Positions 8,756 to 16,068 of a DNA stretch of 64,000 nucleotides are shown here, in pieces; position 1 is the first letter of the stretch, and every line of letters starts with the position of its first letter. Source of the DNA: a marine bacterium B5-7 (GTDB lineage: Bacteria; Pseudomonadota; Gammaproteobacteria; Arenicellales; CAJQKF01); the NCBI GenBank assembly GCA_021604525.1, contig BQJD01000004.1, forward strand, positions 1 to 64,000. The letters run 5' to 3'. The notes beneath the pieces are model-generated. The model was not told the origin of the DNA, ran no database searches, and saw only the letters and a list, made by a program, of their open reading frames with translations. Both the position numbers and the translations under genes were made by a program.

Positions 8756-9948
8756 CGATTTACATCAATGTGGAACCGCCGTTCGACTTCATCCGGGTCG
8801 ATCACAACGGCAAGGAGAAGTCGCGGGGCACGCTGGGAAACCTGGCCGCCGTGACCAATATTCGTGATCGGGGTGGCCTCATCGGGGTGATACCAGGCCA
8901 ATTGGTGAACATGCGCTCGGCGGCATTACCGACCAGCAACAGGAAGAAGATCGCTGCCGCGCTGCCGATGGCGCTGGAAGAGGATCTGGTGGGTGATCTG
9001 GATGCGCTGCATATCGTCCCGCTCAAACCCTGGGCCCAGAAACTCAAACAGGCGCTGGTGGTGGACAAGGAACAACTGGACAAATGGAAGTCAGAGATTG
9101 CGTCAATTGGTAAACGTTGGGACGCGCTTATTCCAGACTATGCATTCCTGCCCCATCATGCGAAAACGGATTGTTCACTCATCTACGATGGAAAGGATTA
9201 CATCGTTATTCATCAGGGCGAACAACGCCGACAAAAAATTCGACAGACGCATTTCCAGTTATGGGTTGACCAGTTTCCCGATCAATCTGTGAAGCTTGCC
9301 TGTAACGACACGGATTTTTTTGGGCAGTTCAACTACCAAACCCACATGGCGTTAGTGAACTGGCGCTGTACGGGAGACTGGCGCGACGGGATCAGCAAGA
9401 CCTGGCGGGGTGCCGGTCGTTTCAATCTTTTAATCGGTCAATACACGCCGGAGCACAAGGCCAGTCAGCATGGGGGGCTCAAACTCGCTTTGATTCTTTG
9501 TCTGCTCGCGGGTGCGGTGAAGCTCGCCAGCGATGGCTATGACTACTACGGGTTGTATCAACAGAACGCGAAGCTGGATCAGGATATCGCTACGTTGTTG
9601 CTTGAAACCTTCCCCGATATCAAGCGGGTGGTGAATCCGGAAGTACAGATGCAAAACCGAATGACAGCGCTGTATGCGGGTTCCAACCAGGACAACGAAT
9701 TCCTCACTCTGCTCAGCCTTGTCGCTGCCAATCCCGGTACACGGTCGGCGCATATTGAAGGTCTTCAGTTTCGTGATGGGCAATTGATCTTCACCATGGT
9801 GTTTGACAACTTCGCCCAGCTCGAGAGATTTCATAAACAGTTGCAAAAAATTGATGGCATGCAGATTGAACTTGCCTCATCCGGGTCTTCGGGCAACAAA
9901 ACATCAGGCCGTTTCATCGCCATGCTGGATTCGGGGGTTAGGCCATGA
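8752..9948 (+). CDS. gspL: Type II secretion inner-membrane protein GspL
   Basis: GspL recruits GspE to the inner-membrane platform. The 398-residue product has a large cytoplasmic actin-like domain (residues 1 to about 235), one transmembrane helix near 243-262 (LALILCLLAGAVKLA), and a short periplasmic ferredoxin-like domain. Overlaps of 4 bases with both gspK and gspM fix its place in the operon. Sequence conservation in this family is low, so the call leans on architecture and position. Confidence 0.92.
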   Translation: MTIYINVEPPFDFIRVDHNGKEKSRGTLGNLAAVTNIRDRGGLIGVIPGQLVNMRSAALPTSNRKKIAAALPMALEEDLVGDLDALHIVPLKPWAQKLKQALVVDKEQLDKWKSEIASIGKRWDALIPDYAFLPHHAKTDCSLIYDGKDYIVIHQGEQRRQKIRQTHFQLWVDQFPDQSVKLACNDTDFFGQFNYQTHMALVNWRCTGDWRDGISKTWRGAGRFNLLIGQYTPEHKASQHGGLKLALILCLLAGAVKLASDGYDYYGLYQQNAKLDQDIATLLLETFPDIKRVVNPEVQMQNRMTALYAGSNQDNEFLTLLSLVAANPGTRSAHIEGLQFRDGQLIFTMVFDNFAQLERFHKQLQKIDGMQIELASSGSSGNKTSGRFIAMLDSGVRP

Positions 9949-10454
9949 TATCGGGAGTAAAGTTGAAATGGGGGGAGCTGTCAGGCCGCGAAAGGATAAT
10001 TCTGTCAGGGGGCGTCGCTATCTCGCTGGGGGTCTTGCTGTACGTGTCGTTGATCGATCCACACTACCGGAAATATGAAGTATTAAAAAACCAGGTACCG
10101 CAGAAAATCGAAACCTATGCCTGGATGCGGGTGCAGGCCAACAAGATTCGTCCTCTGCTTGAGGCGAAGAAAACCGCAGCGAGCCAGCCTGTTGATGGAC
10201 TATCCCTGGTGTCGGTGGTGGAGGCCAGCGCCCGTAAGATGAAGCTCACCAATCAAGTCAGGCGAATACAGCCTGGGAAAAGTGGCGAAGTGAAAATCTG
10301 GTTCAGCGAGGTGTATTTCAATACCTGGCTGGAATGGCTCGATCAGCTACAGTCCAAAGGGATTCAAGCAGTCGCTGTCAGAGTAGACAGAGGAGAGAAT
10401 AATGCGACCAATATCCAGGCGACGCTGATGGCCCGCAGCGAGTCCGGTGAGTGA
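9945..10454 (+). CDS. gspM: Type II secretion inner-membrane protein GspM
   Basis: GspM partners GspL in the inner-membrane platform. It is 169 residues, with a short cytoplasmic N-terminus, one transmembrane helix near residues 18-36 (LSGGVAISLGVLLYVSL) and a periplasmic ferredoxin-like domain. Length, topology and position directly after gspL support the call. It overlaps the next gene by 8 bases. Confidence 0.9.
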   Translation: MISGVKLKWGELSGRERIILSGGVAISLGVLLYVSLIDPHYRKYEVLKNQVPQKIETYAWMRVQANKIRPLLEAKKTAASQPVDGLSLVSVVEASARKMKLTNQVRRIQPGKSGEVKIWFSEVYFNTWLEWLDQLQSKGIQAVAVRVDRGENNATNIQATLMARSESGE

Positions 10455-10944
10455 CGGCTTAACGATGGCAAACCGGTTGTTCAATTTGGTTTTGATCCTG
10501 GTTGGATCGGCCGTCTTGGGTGCGAGCCTTTATGAGACCTGGCGTTTGCATATCACTGACCAACCATCTGCCCAGCCAGCAACCGTCGCATCAACTGTGC
10601 AGCTACCCGTCCAATCCCCTCAGCACTATCAACTGCGCAAGATACAGAATGCCAGATTGTTTGGAGAGCCACCCAAGGTGAAACAGCCGGTGGTCCCTGC
10701 GGTGGTTCCCAAAACCCGGCTTTCTCTGAAACTACACGGCATGGTGGGTAGCGAGACACCCTATCTTGCGCGGGCGCTGATCAGTATCGGCAACCGACCG
10801 CCCAGAAGCTACGGAATCGGAGAAGAGGTTGCGGACACTGACGCCATCATTCACCAGGTGGAACAGGATCGAGTCCTGTTGGATAGGGCGGGGCAGATTG
10901 AAAGCCTTGAGTTGGATCGAATAAAGCTTAAGACGATAAACTGA
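10447..10944 (+). CDS. GspC/XpsN-like type II secretion protein
   Basis: This protein links the inner-membrane platform to the secretin. It has an N-terminal transmembrane helix (about residues 10-28), a Pro/Gln/Val-rich linker and a C-terminal homology region. In that region the pattern LSLKLHGMVG, then YGIGEEV, then DRVLLDRAGQIESLEL matches the HR domain of GspC (T2SSC family). At 165 residues it lacks the PDZ or coiled-coil domain of classical GspC and resembles Xanthomonas XpsN, which also lies after gspM. GTG at 10447 overlaps gspM; ATG at 10465 is an alternative. It is the last gene of the operon. The function is inferred from the HR domain and location. Confidence 0.82.
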   Translation: MSDGLTMANRLFNLVLILVGSAVLGASLYETWRLHITDQPSAQPATVASTVQLPVQSPQHYQLRKIQNARLFGEPPKVKQPVVPAVVPKTRLSLKLHGMVGSETPYLARALISIGNRPPRSYGIGEEVADTDAIIHQVEQDRVLLDRAGQIESLELDRIKLKTIN

Positions 10945-11008
10945 ATCGGCGGTAATCGTTGAGCTGGCCCTGGCTTTGCGGATACCTTTGTGGCATTTGC
11001 GCTCGACT

Positions 11009-11292
11009 ATGAGGACTATGCACAATCGGCCTCAAACCGGAAAATTCATCCGGGAAGTTTATCTTGATCCTTTTGAGATCACCGGAAATCAACTGCCCAC
11101 CAAACTGTGTTTATCGACTTCCACACTCAATCGGGTACTAAACGGAGTAAGCGGCAATAGCTCGGAAATGGCACTGCGCTTGTCCGAAGCCCAGGAAGCT
11201 GGCTCTCGATGCAGGACAACTTTTATCTTTGGCAAGCCTGGATGTCCGTCAATCTTGACGCGGTTGAAAAGGTCGAATTCCACGCTGCCTGA
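11009..11292 (+). pseudogene. Frameshifted HigA-type antitoxin
   Basis: The first part reads as a HigA/XRE antitoxin: GKFIREVYLDPFEITG, a helix-turn-helix with STSTLNRVLNGVSG, and SSEMALRLSEA. At about 11198 the frame breaks. The expected continuation SWLSMQDNFYLWQAW is found in another frame and ends at a TGA at 11290-11292. A few codons between the HTH and SWL also seem lost. As it stands the original frame runs on into unrelated sequence to 11332. Start is ATG 11009 or 11018. HigA normally follows a HigB RNase toxin gene; no higB is seen upstream. I regard it as a decayed antitoxin remnant. Confidence 0.8.
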
Positions 11293-11724
11293 TTCCCTTG
11301 GGGCGAGGGTCAAATCGCAATGCTATTTGTGAAAAGTGACTTTAGTGTTGGCCGCTGAACTCACGCATTATGCGTGTTATGAAATTAACTCAACCTTAGT
11401 AAGCTACGATGCGAAAGCTTCCGCAAATACTGACGAAGAAAATCATGAGAACTTTTAAATCACACCGATATGTTTGCTGAAATTCAAGACACGTTGAGAA
11501 TTCCCATTCCTGTTAAGCTAAGGAATATCGAAATTATGCAATAGGAGTATCATCAATATTCAAGATACGCATCACAAATGCATCCAGTCGGACCCAGCAA
11601 AGCCGGGCTACCGATGCGAATTGTTTTACGGTGCAGACACCACAACATACACAGTAGTGACGCCCGCTTTCAAGGCTACTCAGAACACTTGATGAATATG
11701 GGTTGTCGATGGTGGTTAAATGAC
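11293..11724. other. Intergenic, hairpins but no recognised gene
   Basis: AT-rich relative to the flanking operons. It contains a perfect inverted repeat CACGCAT-T-ATGCGTG at 11362-11376 and a nested hairpin at 11574-11624 that resembles a degraded integron attC site (listed separately). A 24-codon frame near 11470 has no ribosome binding site. No terminator with a T-run and no gene were recognised. Confidence 0.45.
11574..11624 (+). repeat. Imperfect hairpin, weak attC-like candidate
   Basis: ACAA at 11574-11577 pairs with TTGT at 11621-11624, and GCATC at 11580-11584 pairs with GATGC at 11613-11617, with short unpaired spacers between the two stems. The arrangement, two short stems separated by bulges around a CGG...CCG core, is like a folded integron attC. 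However, the right-hand box does not match GTTRRRY. Kept only because a better candidate lies at the other end of the neighbouring gene. Confidence 0.2.
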
Positions 11725-12708
11725 ATGGTTACAAGAAAAATATTTTTCCAAATCTTTTTGATGTTGTTGGCATTCATATTCGCAACGTCCGGCTTTACGC
11801 AGGAGCCTGATAACTGCTCCCTGCAAGAACGGTATACAGTTCTCGTGCATGGTGGAACCGTCTACAATGAAAAACGAGTTACCGATGCTCAGCTTGCGTT
11901 AATAAGCTCTGTGGTTACTCGCGCTCGGGGCGAGTTAGCTGCCGGCAGTCGTTCGCTAGATGTCGTGGTGAATGCCATCATAACTTTAGAGGATTCTGGT
12001 CTACTGGATGCAGGCAAGGGTTCATTTCGAAATACAGCCGGATTTGTTGAAACCGATGCCTCATTGATGGAAGGCCACACCGGCAGAATTGGGGCAGTCG
12101 CTGCGATGCAGCGATTGAAAAATCCGATTCTCGGAGCTCGTATTGTGATGGAAGATACGCCACATGTTTTTTTCGTTGGACCAACTGGCGAAGCGACGCT
12201 AATTGGTTTTGGAGCCGAACAAGTAGATGAGCCGTCATCGTACTTTATCCCATACAATAATCCCAAGGCAGCAAATTTCAAGGCTGGCGCAGTTGGAACG
12301 GTCGGTGCGGTAGCACTTGATCGCTGCGGGAATTTGGCGGCTGGAACCTCAACTGGTGGTTATCGCGGCAAGTTGCCCGGTCGCGTCGGTGATTCACCGA
12401 TTATCGGCGCAAGTACCTACGCTAATGATCTCTATGCACTGTCGGCGACAGGCAAAGGGGAAAATTTTATTCGTCGCTCGGTAACGTTTGATATAGCCAA
12501 GCGGGCGGAATACCAGGGTGTGCCGCTTCAACAGGCTGCTGATTATGTTGTACATAGCCTGCTTGGCGATGTCGATCGGATCGATGGCGCTATTATCGCA
12601 ATTAGTAGGGAGGGCGATATCGTGTTATCCGCAGTCAACGTGGTGGGCGAACTCCATGGGTATGCTTCGCAATCCCATAATACGACCGTAGGAGTGAAGC
12701 TGCCTTGA
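11725..12708 (+). CDS. Exported isoaspartyl peptidase/L-asparaginase (Ntn hydrolase)
   Basis: A plant-type (type 2) asparaginase/isoaspartyl dipeptidase, which hydrolyses beta-aspartyl peptides after autocleavage. Counted from the ATG at 11725 it has 327 residues and a clear Sec signal peptide (FFQIFLMLLAFIFATSGFTQ). The family motifs are DAGKGS, ETDASLMEG, and the autocleavage site GT/VGAVALD with nucleophile Thr near residue 192. STGG and PGRVGDSPIIGA follow. The usual HGGAG is HGGTV here. The frame is open upstream to 11578 with an ATG at 11692 also possible, but 11725 places the signal peptide correctly. It lies in the accessory segment, alone in its orientation block, followed by an attC-like element. 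Confidence 0.88.
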   Translation: MVTRKIFFQIFLMLLAFIFATSGFTQEPDNCSLQERYTVLVHGGTVYNEKRVTDAQLALISSVVTRARGELAAGSRSLDVVVNAIITLEDSGLLDAGKGSFRNTAGFVETDASLMEGHTGRIGAVAAMQRLKNPILGARIVMEDTPHVFFVGPTGEATLIGFGAEQVDEPSSYFIPYNNPKAANFKAGAVGTVGAVALDRCGNLAAGTSTGGYRGKLPGRVGDSPIIGASTYANDLYALSATGKGENFIRRSVTFDIAKRAEYQGVPLQQAADYVVHSLLGDVDRIDGAIIAISREGDIVLSAVNVVGELHGYASQSHNTTVGVKLP

Positions 12709-12720
12709 GCCAGCTATCTG

Positions 12721-12808
12721 GTATAACAATCGCATGCATCGGACACGTTAAGGAGACAGTGCCCGATGTTCATCGTTGGCAGAACGACGCTGATGCAAGT
12801 TGTTAGGT
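12721..12808 (+). other. Integron attC-like recombination site
   Basis: The 88-base element begins GTATAAC and ends GTTAGGT, the latter matching the integron R' core GTTRRRY. TAACAA (12724-12729) pairs with TTGTTA (12800-12805). TGCATC (12735-12740) pairs with GATGCA (12792-12797), separated by unequal spacers of 5 and 2 bases, as in the R/L box layout of attC. Inside, CATCGGACAC (12737-12746) pairs with GTGCCCGATG (12759-12768) with one mismatch and overlaps the inner box. The left core has one mismatch to RYYYAAC. The VOC gene starts 17 bases after it, like the first ORF of a cassette. No integrase is present in the window. Confidence 0.4.
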
Positions 12809-12824
12809 AGCTATATCGACTCCC

Positions 12825-13256
12825 ATGTTCACCTACGTCTGTCTCGGCACCAATAACCTGACTCGCGCAGCGCGCTTCTATGACGCTACACTCGGCACGC
12901 TTGGTCTCAGCCGTTGTGATACATCCGACGAAGGTGAATGGGACGGATGGCTGGGTTGGGGTACATACCGGGAACACGGCGCCACCGAAATCGCTTTGTG
13001 GCTCTGCGAACCATTTAATGGCGAGCCAGCCAGCGTCGGCAATGGCACCATGGTAGCCTTGCGTGCCAGTTCGTGGAGCCAGGTCAATGCGTTCCACGCC
13101 GCGGCGCTTGCTCATGGCGGCGTGTCTGATGGTGAACCTGGACTACGGTTGGAATACAACCCCGACTTCTATGCTGCTTATGTCCGTGACCCTGATGGCA
13201 ACAAGTTGGCCGTTGTTTGTCGTGGCTTCACCAAGCCTCAGGCAAGGGGAGTCTGA
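12825..13256 (+). CDS. VOC-fold (glyoxalase/dioxygenase superfamily) protein
   Basis: A 143-residue single-domain vicinal oxygen chelate protein. The opening FTYVCLGTNNLTRAARFYDATLGTLGL is the typical first beta-alpha-beta unit (bases 12825-12905), and the end has the second-unit signature AAYVRDPDGNKLAVVC. Such proteins bind a divalent metal and act as lyases, dioxygenases or resistance proteins; the substrate cannot be told. Small VOC genes are common integron cassettes, which fits the attC-like site just upstream, although no second attC is visible downstream. No clear ribosome binding site precedes the ATG. Confidence 0.82.
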   Translation: MFTYVCLGTNNLTRAARFYDATLGTLGLSRCDTSDEGEWDGWLGWGTYREHGATEIALWLCEPFNGEPASVGNGTMVALRASSWSQVNAFHAAALAHGGVSDGEPGLRLEYNPDFYAAYVRDPDGNKLAVVCRGFTKPQARGV

Positions 13257-13345
13257 CATTATCCGCTCGTTTGTTTACACCATCAGAAGACTGAAAAACC
13301 CCGATTCCGAATTGCCCACAAGATTTGGAAGCCGGTAAGTATTGA

Positions 13346-14170
13346 CTAAGGGTTCACTAGTTGCAGGGCCTTGAACACCGTCTCGGATGCAGGGATGCTG
13401 TTGGTGACTTGTTGCCTGATGTCATCTGGAATCGCGCTGTCGTTTGCATCGAACAGACCACAGGCACCAAGAGCGTGGCGTATGTTGATCTCATCTCCAA
13501 TGTATTCATACAGAACTCTTGCACAAGATGGATTGCGGCCAATTGTGGGAGAGCCGAGAGTCAATCCAGTCAATCGGCTGACATGGCTCCGATAACTCGG
13601 ATAGAGGATGGTCATGGTGATCGCTTTGTTCCAGAGAGTTTCCTTGTCAATAACGTATAAACGATCGGCGGCGACGGTTACGATTCCTCGATATTTGGTG
13701 ATGTACCTTCCGACTTTTTCTCCATCTTTTGTAGAAACTCGTTCGATGGATTTACTTAGCAGCTTGTCACCGCTTTTATAGATTCGAATCAGTGAACGAA
13801 TGATTTTCCCGTTATAACCCAATGAAAAAAAGTAACTGTGATAATACCCGGCATATCGAAGCAGGTTTGGTTCTGCCCGTGGAAACAGTTCGTCAATCAA
13901 GCCCCGGTGGAATCGTTCAGTCCGACTTTCATAGGTGCGACTTTGCAAGGAGGCGGCCAACTGTTCGGTCGGCTGCAAAAACTCTGATTCGGTGATCTCG
14001 AAGAACTCACAAATCTTTCGCATATTTCGCGGTGATGGCCGTGAAGTACCACTCAAATATTTATTGAACTGCTGCCGATTAATTTCGAGCTTTCGACAGA
14101 CCTCTGAAATTGATGAATGAAATCCACAAAGAAATCGCAAGTTCTCCTGAATATTTGATGAAACCAACAC
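13346..14170 (-). CDS. XRE-family HTH transcriptional regulator with large C-terminal domain
   Basis: The 274-residue product starts at GTG (14170) with an AGGAAG ribosome binding site. The N-terminal 65 residues form a Cro/C1-type helix-turn-helix (SISEVCRKLEINRQQFNKYL, then SRPSPRNMRKICEFFEI). The approximately 200-residue C-terminal part is not a family I can name; it alternates predicted strands and helices and has no transmembrane segment. It may be a ligand-sensing domain. The gene is divergent from the binding-protein gene at 14385, with a 214-base shared control region, so it probably regulates that gene and the hydrolase beyond. Regulation is inferred from layout only. Confidence 0.75.
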   Translation of the reverse strand: MLVSSNIQENLRFLCGFHSSISEVCRKLEINRQQFNKYLSGTSRPSPRNMRKICEFFEITESEFLQPTEQLAASLQSRTYESRTERFHRGLIDELFPRAEPNLLRYAGYYHSYFFSLGYNGKIIRSLIRIYKSGDKLLSKSIERVSTKDGEKVGRYITKYRGIVTVAADRLYVIDKETLWNKAITMTILYPSYRSHVSRLTGLTLGSPTIGRNPSCARVLYEYIGDEINIRHALGACGLFDANDSAIPDDIRQQVTNSIPASETVFKALQLVNP

Positions 14171-14384
14171 AAGACTTCCTGGGTAACCCCCATAAAAAAG
14201 CAGCGAACAAGTAAAGCTAGTTTAAGCCATAAACGCATAAAACTGCGAAGCCCTGAAGCGGATGTTGCCAAATTGACATTGATCTTCAAATCCAAAATCA
14301 TCCTCACATTCAGTCACCGGTAAAAAGTTGCGCCATGACTGGTTTTAACTCTTGATCGTTAACGAGTTTGTGAAGGAGATTGTT

Positions 14385-15992
14385 ATGAACACCAAGCCCC
14401 GGAACGACACGGTCAATAATTCAGGAACCGTGGATAAACCCAGCAATAACCCCCGCCGAGAGTTCCTGCTCCAGGCTTCGGCATTAGGATTTTCAACAGC
14501 ACTCCCTTTCTCTTTCCCGAAGGCATCCAGAGCGGCAACTCCGAAAAAGGGAGGGTTCATGCGTCTTGGAATAGGACATGGCTCGACCACTGATAGTTTC
14601 AACCCGGCAAGATTGGAAAATGGATTCCAGACAGTGATGGTTCGCGCCATGGCCAATACACTCACCGAGATCGATGCCGACGGATTTGTTCAACCCTCTC
14701 TGGCAGAATCGTGGGAAGCCAGTTCTGATGCAAAAACATGGTCATTTGAATTGCGAAAAGGCGTTGAGTTTCAAAATGGAAAGTCGTTTACGGCAAAAGA
14801 TGTGGTCGCTTCCATCAACTACCATCGTGGTGAGAAATCAGAGTCGTCCGTCAAACCAATCGTCAAACCGATCAAGGAAATCAGAACTGATGGCGACTAT
14901 GTCGTGGTGTTCGAGCTTGAAGGAGGGAACGCGGACTTTCCATTTATTCTCGATACCCATGGTCTGGTCATTTTCCCCGCTGCGGCAGACGGTAGCCTGG
15001 ATTGGCGTCCGGGCATTGGGACGGGTGGATATATTCTGGAGCATTACGAACCGGGCGTGGACGCGAAGTTAAAACGGAACCCGAATTACTGGAAAGAAAA
15101 TCGCGCACACGTAGACGAAGTGTTGCTCTTGACTATCAAGGACTCCGCGGCACGCTCTAATGCCCTGATCACGGGCGGTGTAGATGCGATCGACCAGGTT
15201 GACCTGAAGACAGCGCATCTCCTGGCTCGGCAGTCAGGTTTTAAAGTTGAAGAAACATCCGGCCCTCTCCACTATACGTTTCCGATGCATACCCAAACAG
15301 CGCCGTATAACGATAACAATGTGCGTTTGGCGCTGAAGCATGCTATCGACCGGGAAGAAATGCTTAAAAAAGTCCTGAAGGGGCACGGAACAATTGGTAA
15401 CGATCATCCGATTGGACCATCGTACCGATATCACGCCGCTGATATCGATCAAAATGTATATGATCCTGACAAGGCACGACATTTTCTAAAAAAGTCAGGC
15501 CTGGATAGCCTTACGGTTAAACTCAGTGCAGCGGATGCGGCGTTTGAAGGAGCAGTGGATGCGGCGGTTTTATTCAGCGAATCCGCAGGCAAAGCGGATA
15601 TCAAGATAGAGGTTATTCGTGAGCCAGATGATGGATACTGGTCAAATGTCTGGTTGAAGAAACCGTTCTGTGCCTGCTATTGGGCGGGATATTCAACCGA
15701 AGACGTCATGTTATCAACCGGCTATGCCTCAGGTGCTCCATGGAACGATACACAATGGAATAACCCGAAGTTCGAAGAACTGGTAGCCATTGCCAGATCG
15801 GAACTTGACGAGTCGAAACGGCGCGAGCTCTACAGGGACATACAGATCATGTTACGAGATGAAGGCGGTGCTATCGTTCCGATATTCGCCAATAATGTGT
15901 CTGCAAGATCCGAGCACATCGATCACGGCAAGTTATCATCTACTGCATCGTTTGATGGTCGTAGAATTGTCGAACGCTGGTGGATGGTTTGA
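14385..15992 (+). CDS. Tat-exported ABC transporter solute-binding protein, family 5
   Basis: A periplasmic peptide/opine/nickel-type (SBP_bac_5) binding protein of about 535 residues. The N-terminus has a twin-arginine signal, PRREFLL followed by a hydrophobic stretch to SRAA. Core features are LAESWEASSDAKTWSFELRKG and FTAKDVVASINYH, then GTGGYILEHYEPGVDAKLKR and VRLALKHAIDREEMLKKVL, all typical of DppA/OppA-like proteins. The ATG at 14385 has AAGGAG 6 bases upstream. No ABC permease or ATPase gene is adjacent, so it must use a transporter encoded elsewhere or work as a sensor. It is divergent from the HTH regulator and 76 bases ahead of a CocE-type hydrolase. Confidence 0.9.
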   Translation: MNTKPRNDTVNNSGTVDKPSNNPRREFLLQASALGFSTALPFSFPKASRAATPKKGGFMRLGIGHGSTTDSFNPARLENGFQTVMVRAMANTLTEIDADGFVQPSLAESWEASSDAKTWSFELRKGVEFQNGKSFTAKDVVASINYHRGEKSESSVKPIVKPIKEIRTDGDYVVVFELEGGNADFPFILDTHGLVIFPAAADGSLDWRPGIGTGGYILEHYEPGVDAKLKRNPNYWKENRAHVDEVLLLTIKDSAARSNALITGGVDAIDQVDLKTAHLLARQSGFKVEETSGPLHYTFPMHTQTAPYNDNNVRLALKHAIDREEMLKKVLKGHGTIGNDHPIGPSYRYHAADIDQNVYDPDKARHFLKKSGLDSLTVKLSAADAAFEGAVDAAVLFSESAGKADIKIEVIREPDDGYWSNVWLKKPFCACYWAGYSTEDVMLSTGYASGAPWNDTQWNNPKFEELVAIARSELDESKRRELYRDIQIMLRDEGGAIVPIFANNVSARSEHIDHGKLSSTASFDGRRIVERWWMV

Positions 15993-16068
15993 TCGGCCAA
16001 TCTGTGCAAGATATGTCGTACTTGTTCTCGCACGACTAAAGAAATAGAGGCAACCCGGAACGCAATCG

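Noticed and set aside
11362-11376. Inverted repeat CACGCAT-T-ATGCGTG considered as an attC site or terminator
   Set aside because: The flanks do not match integron core sites and no T-run follows; it remains an unexplained short palindrome.
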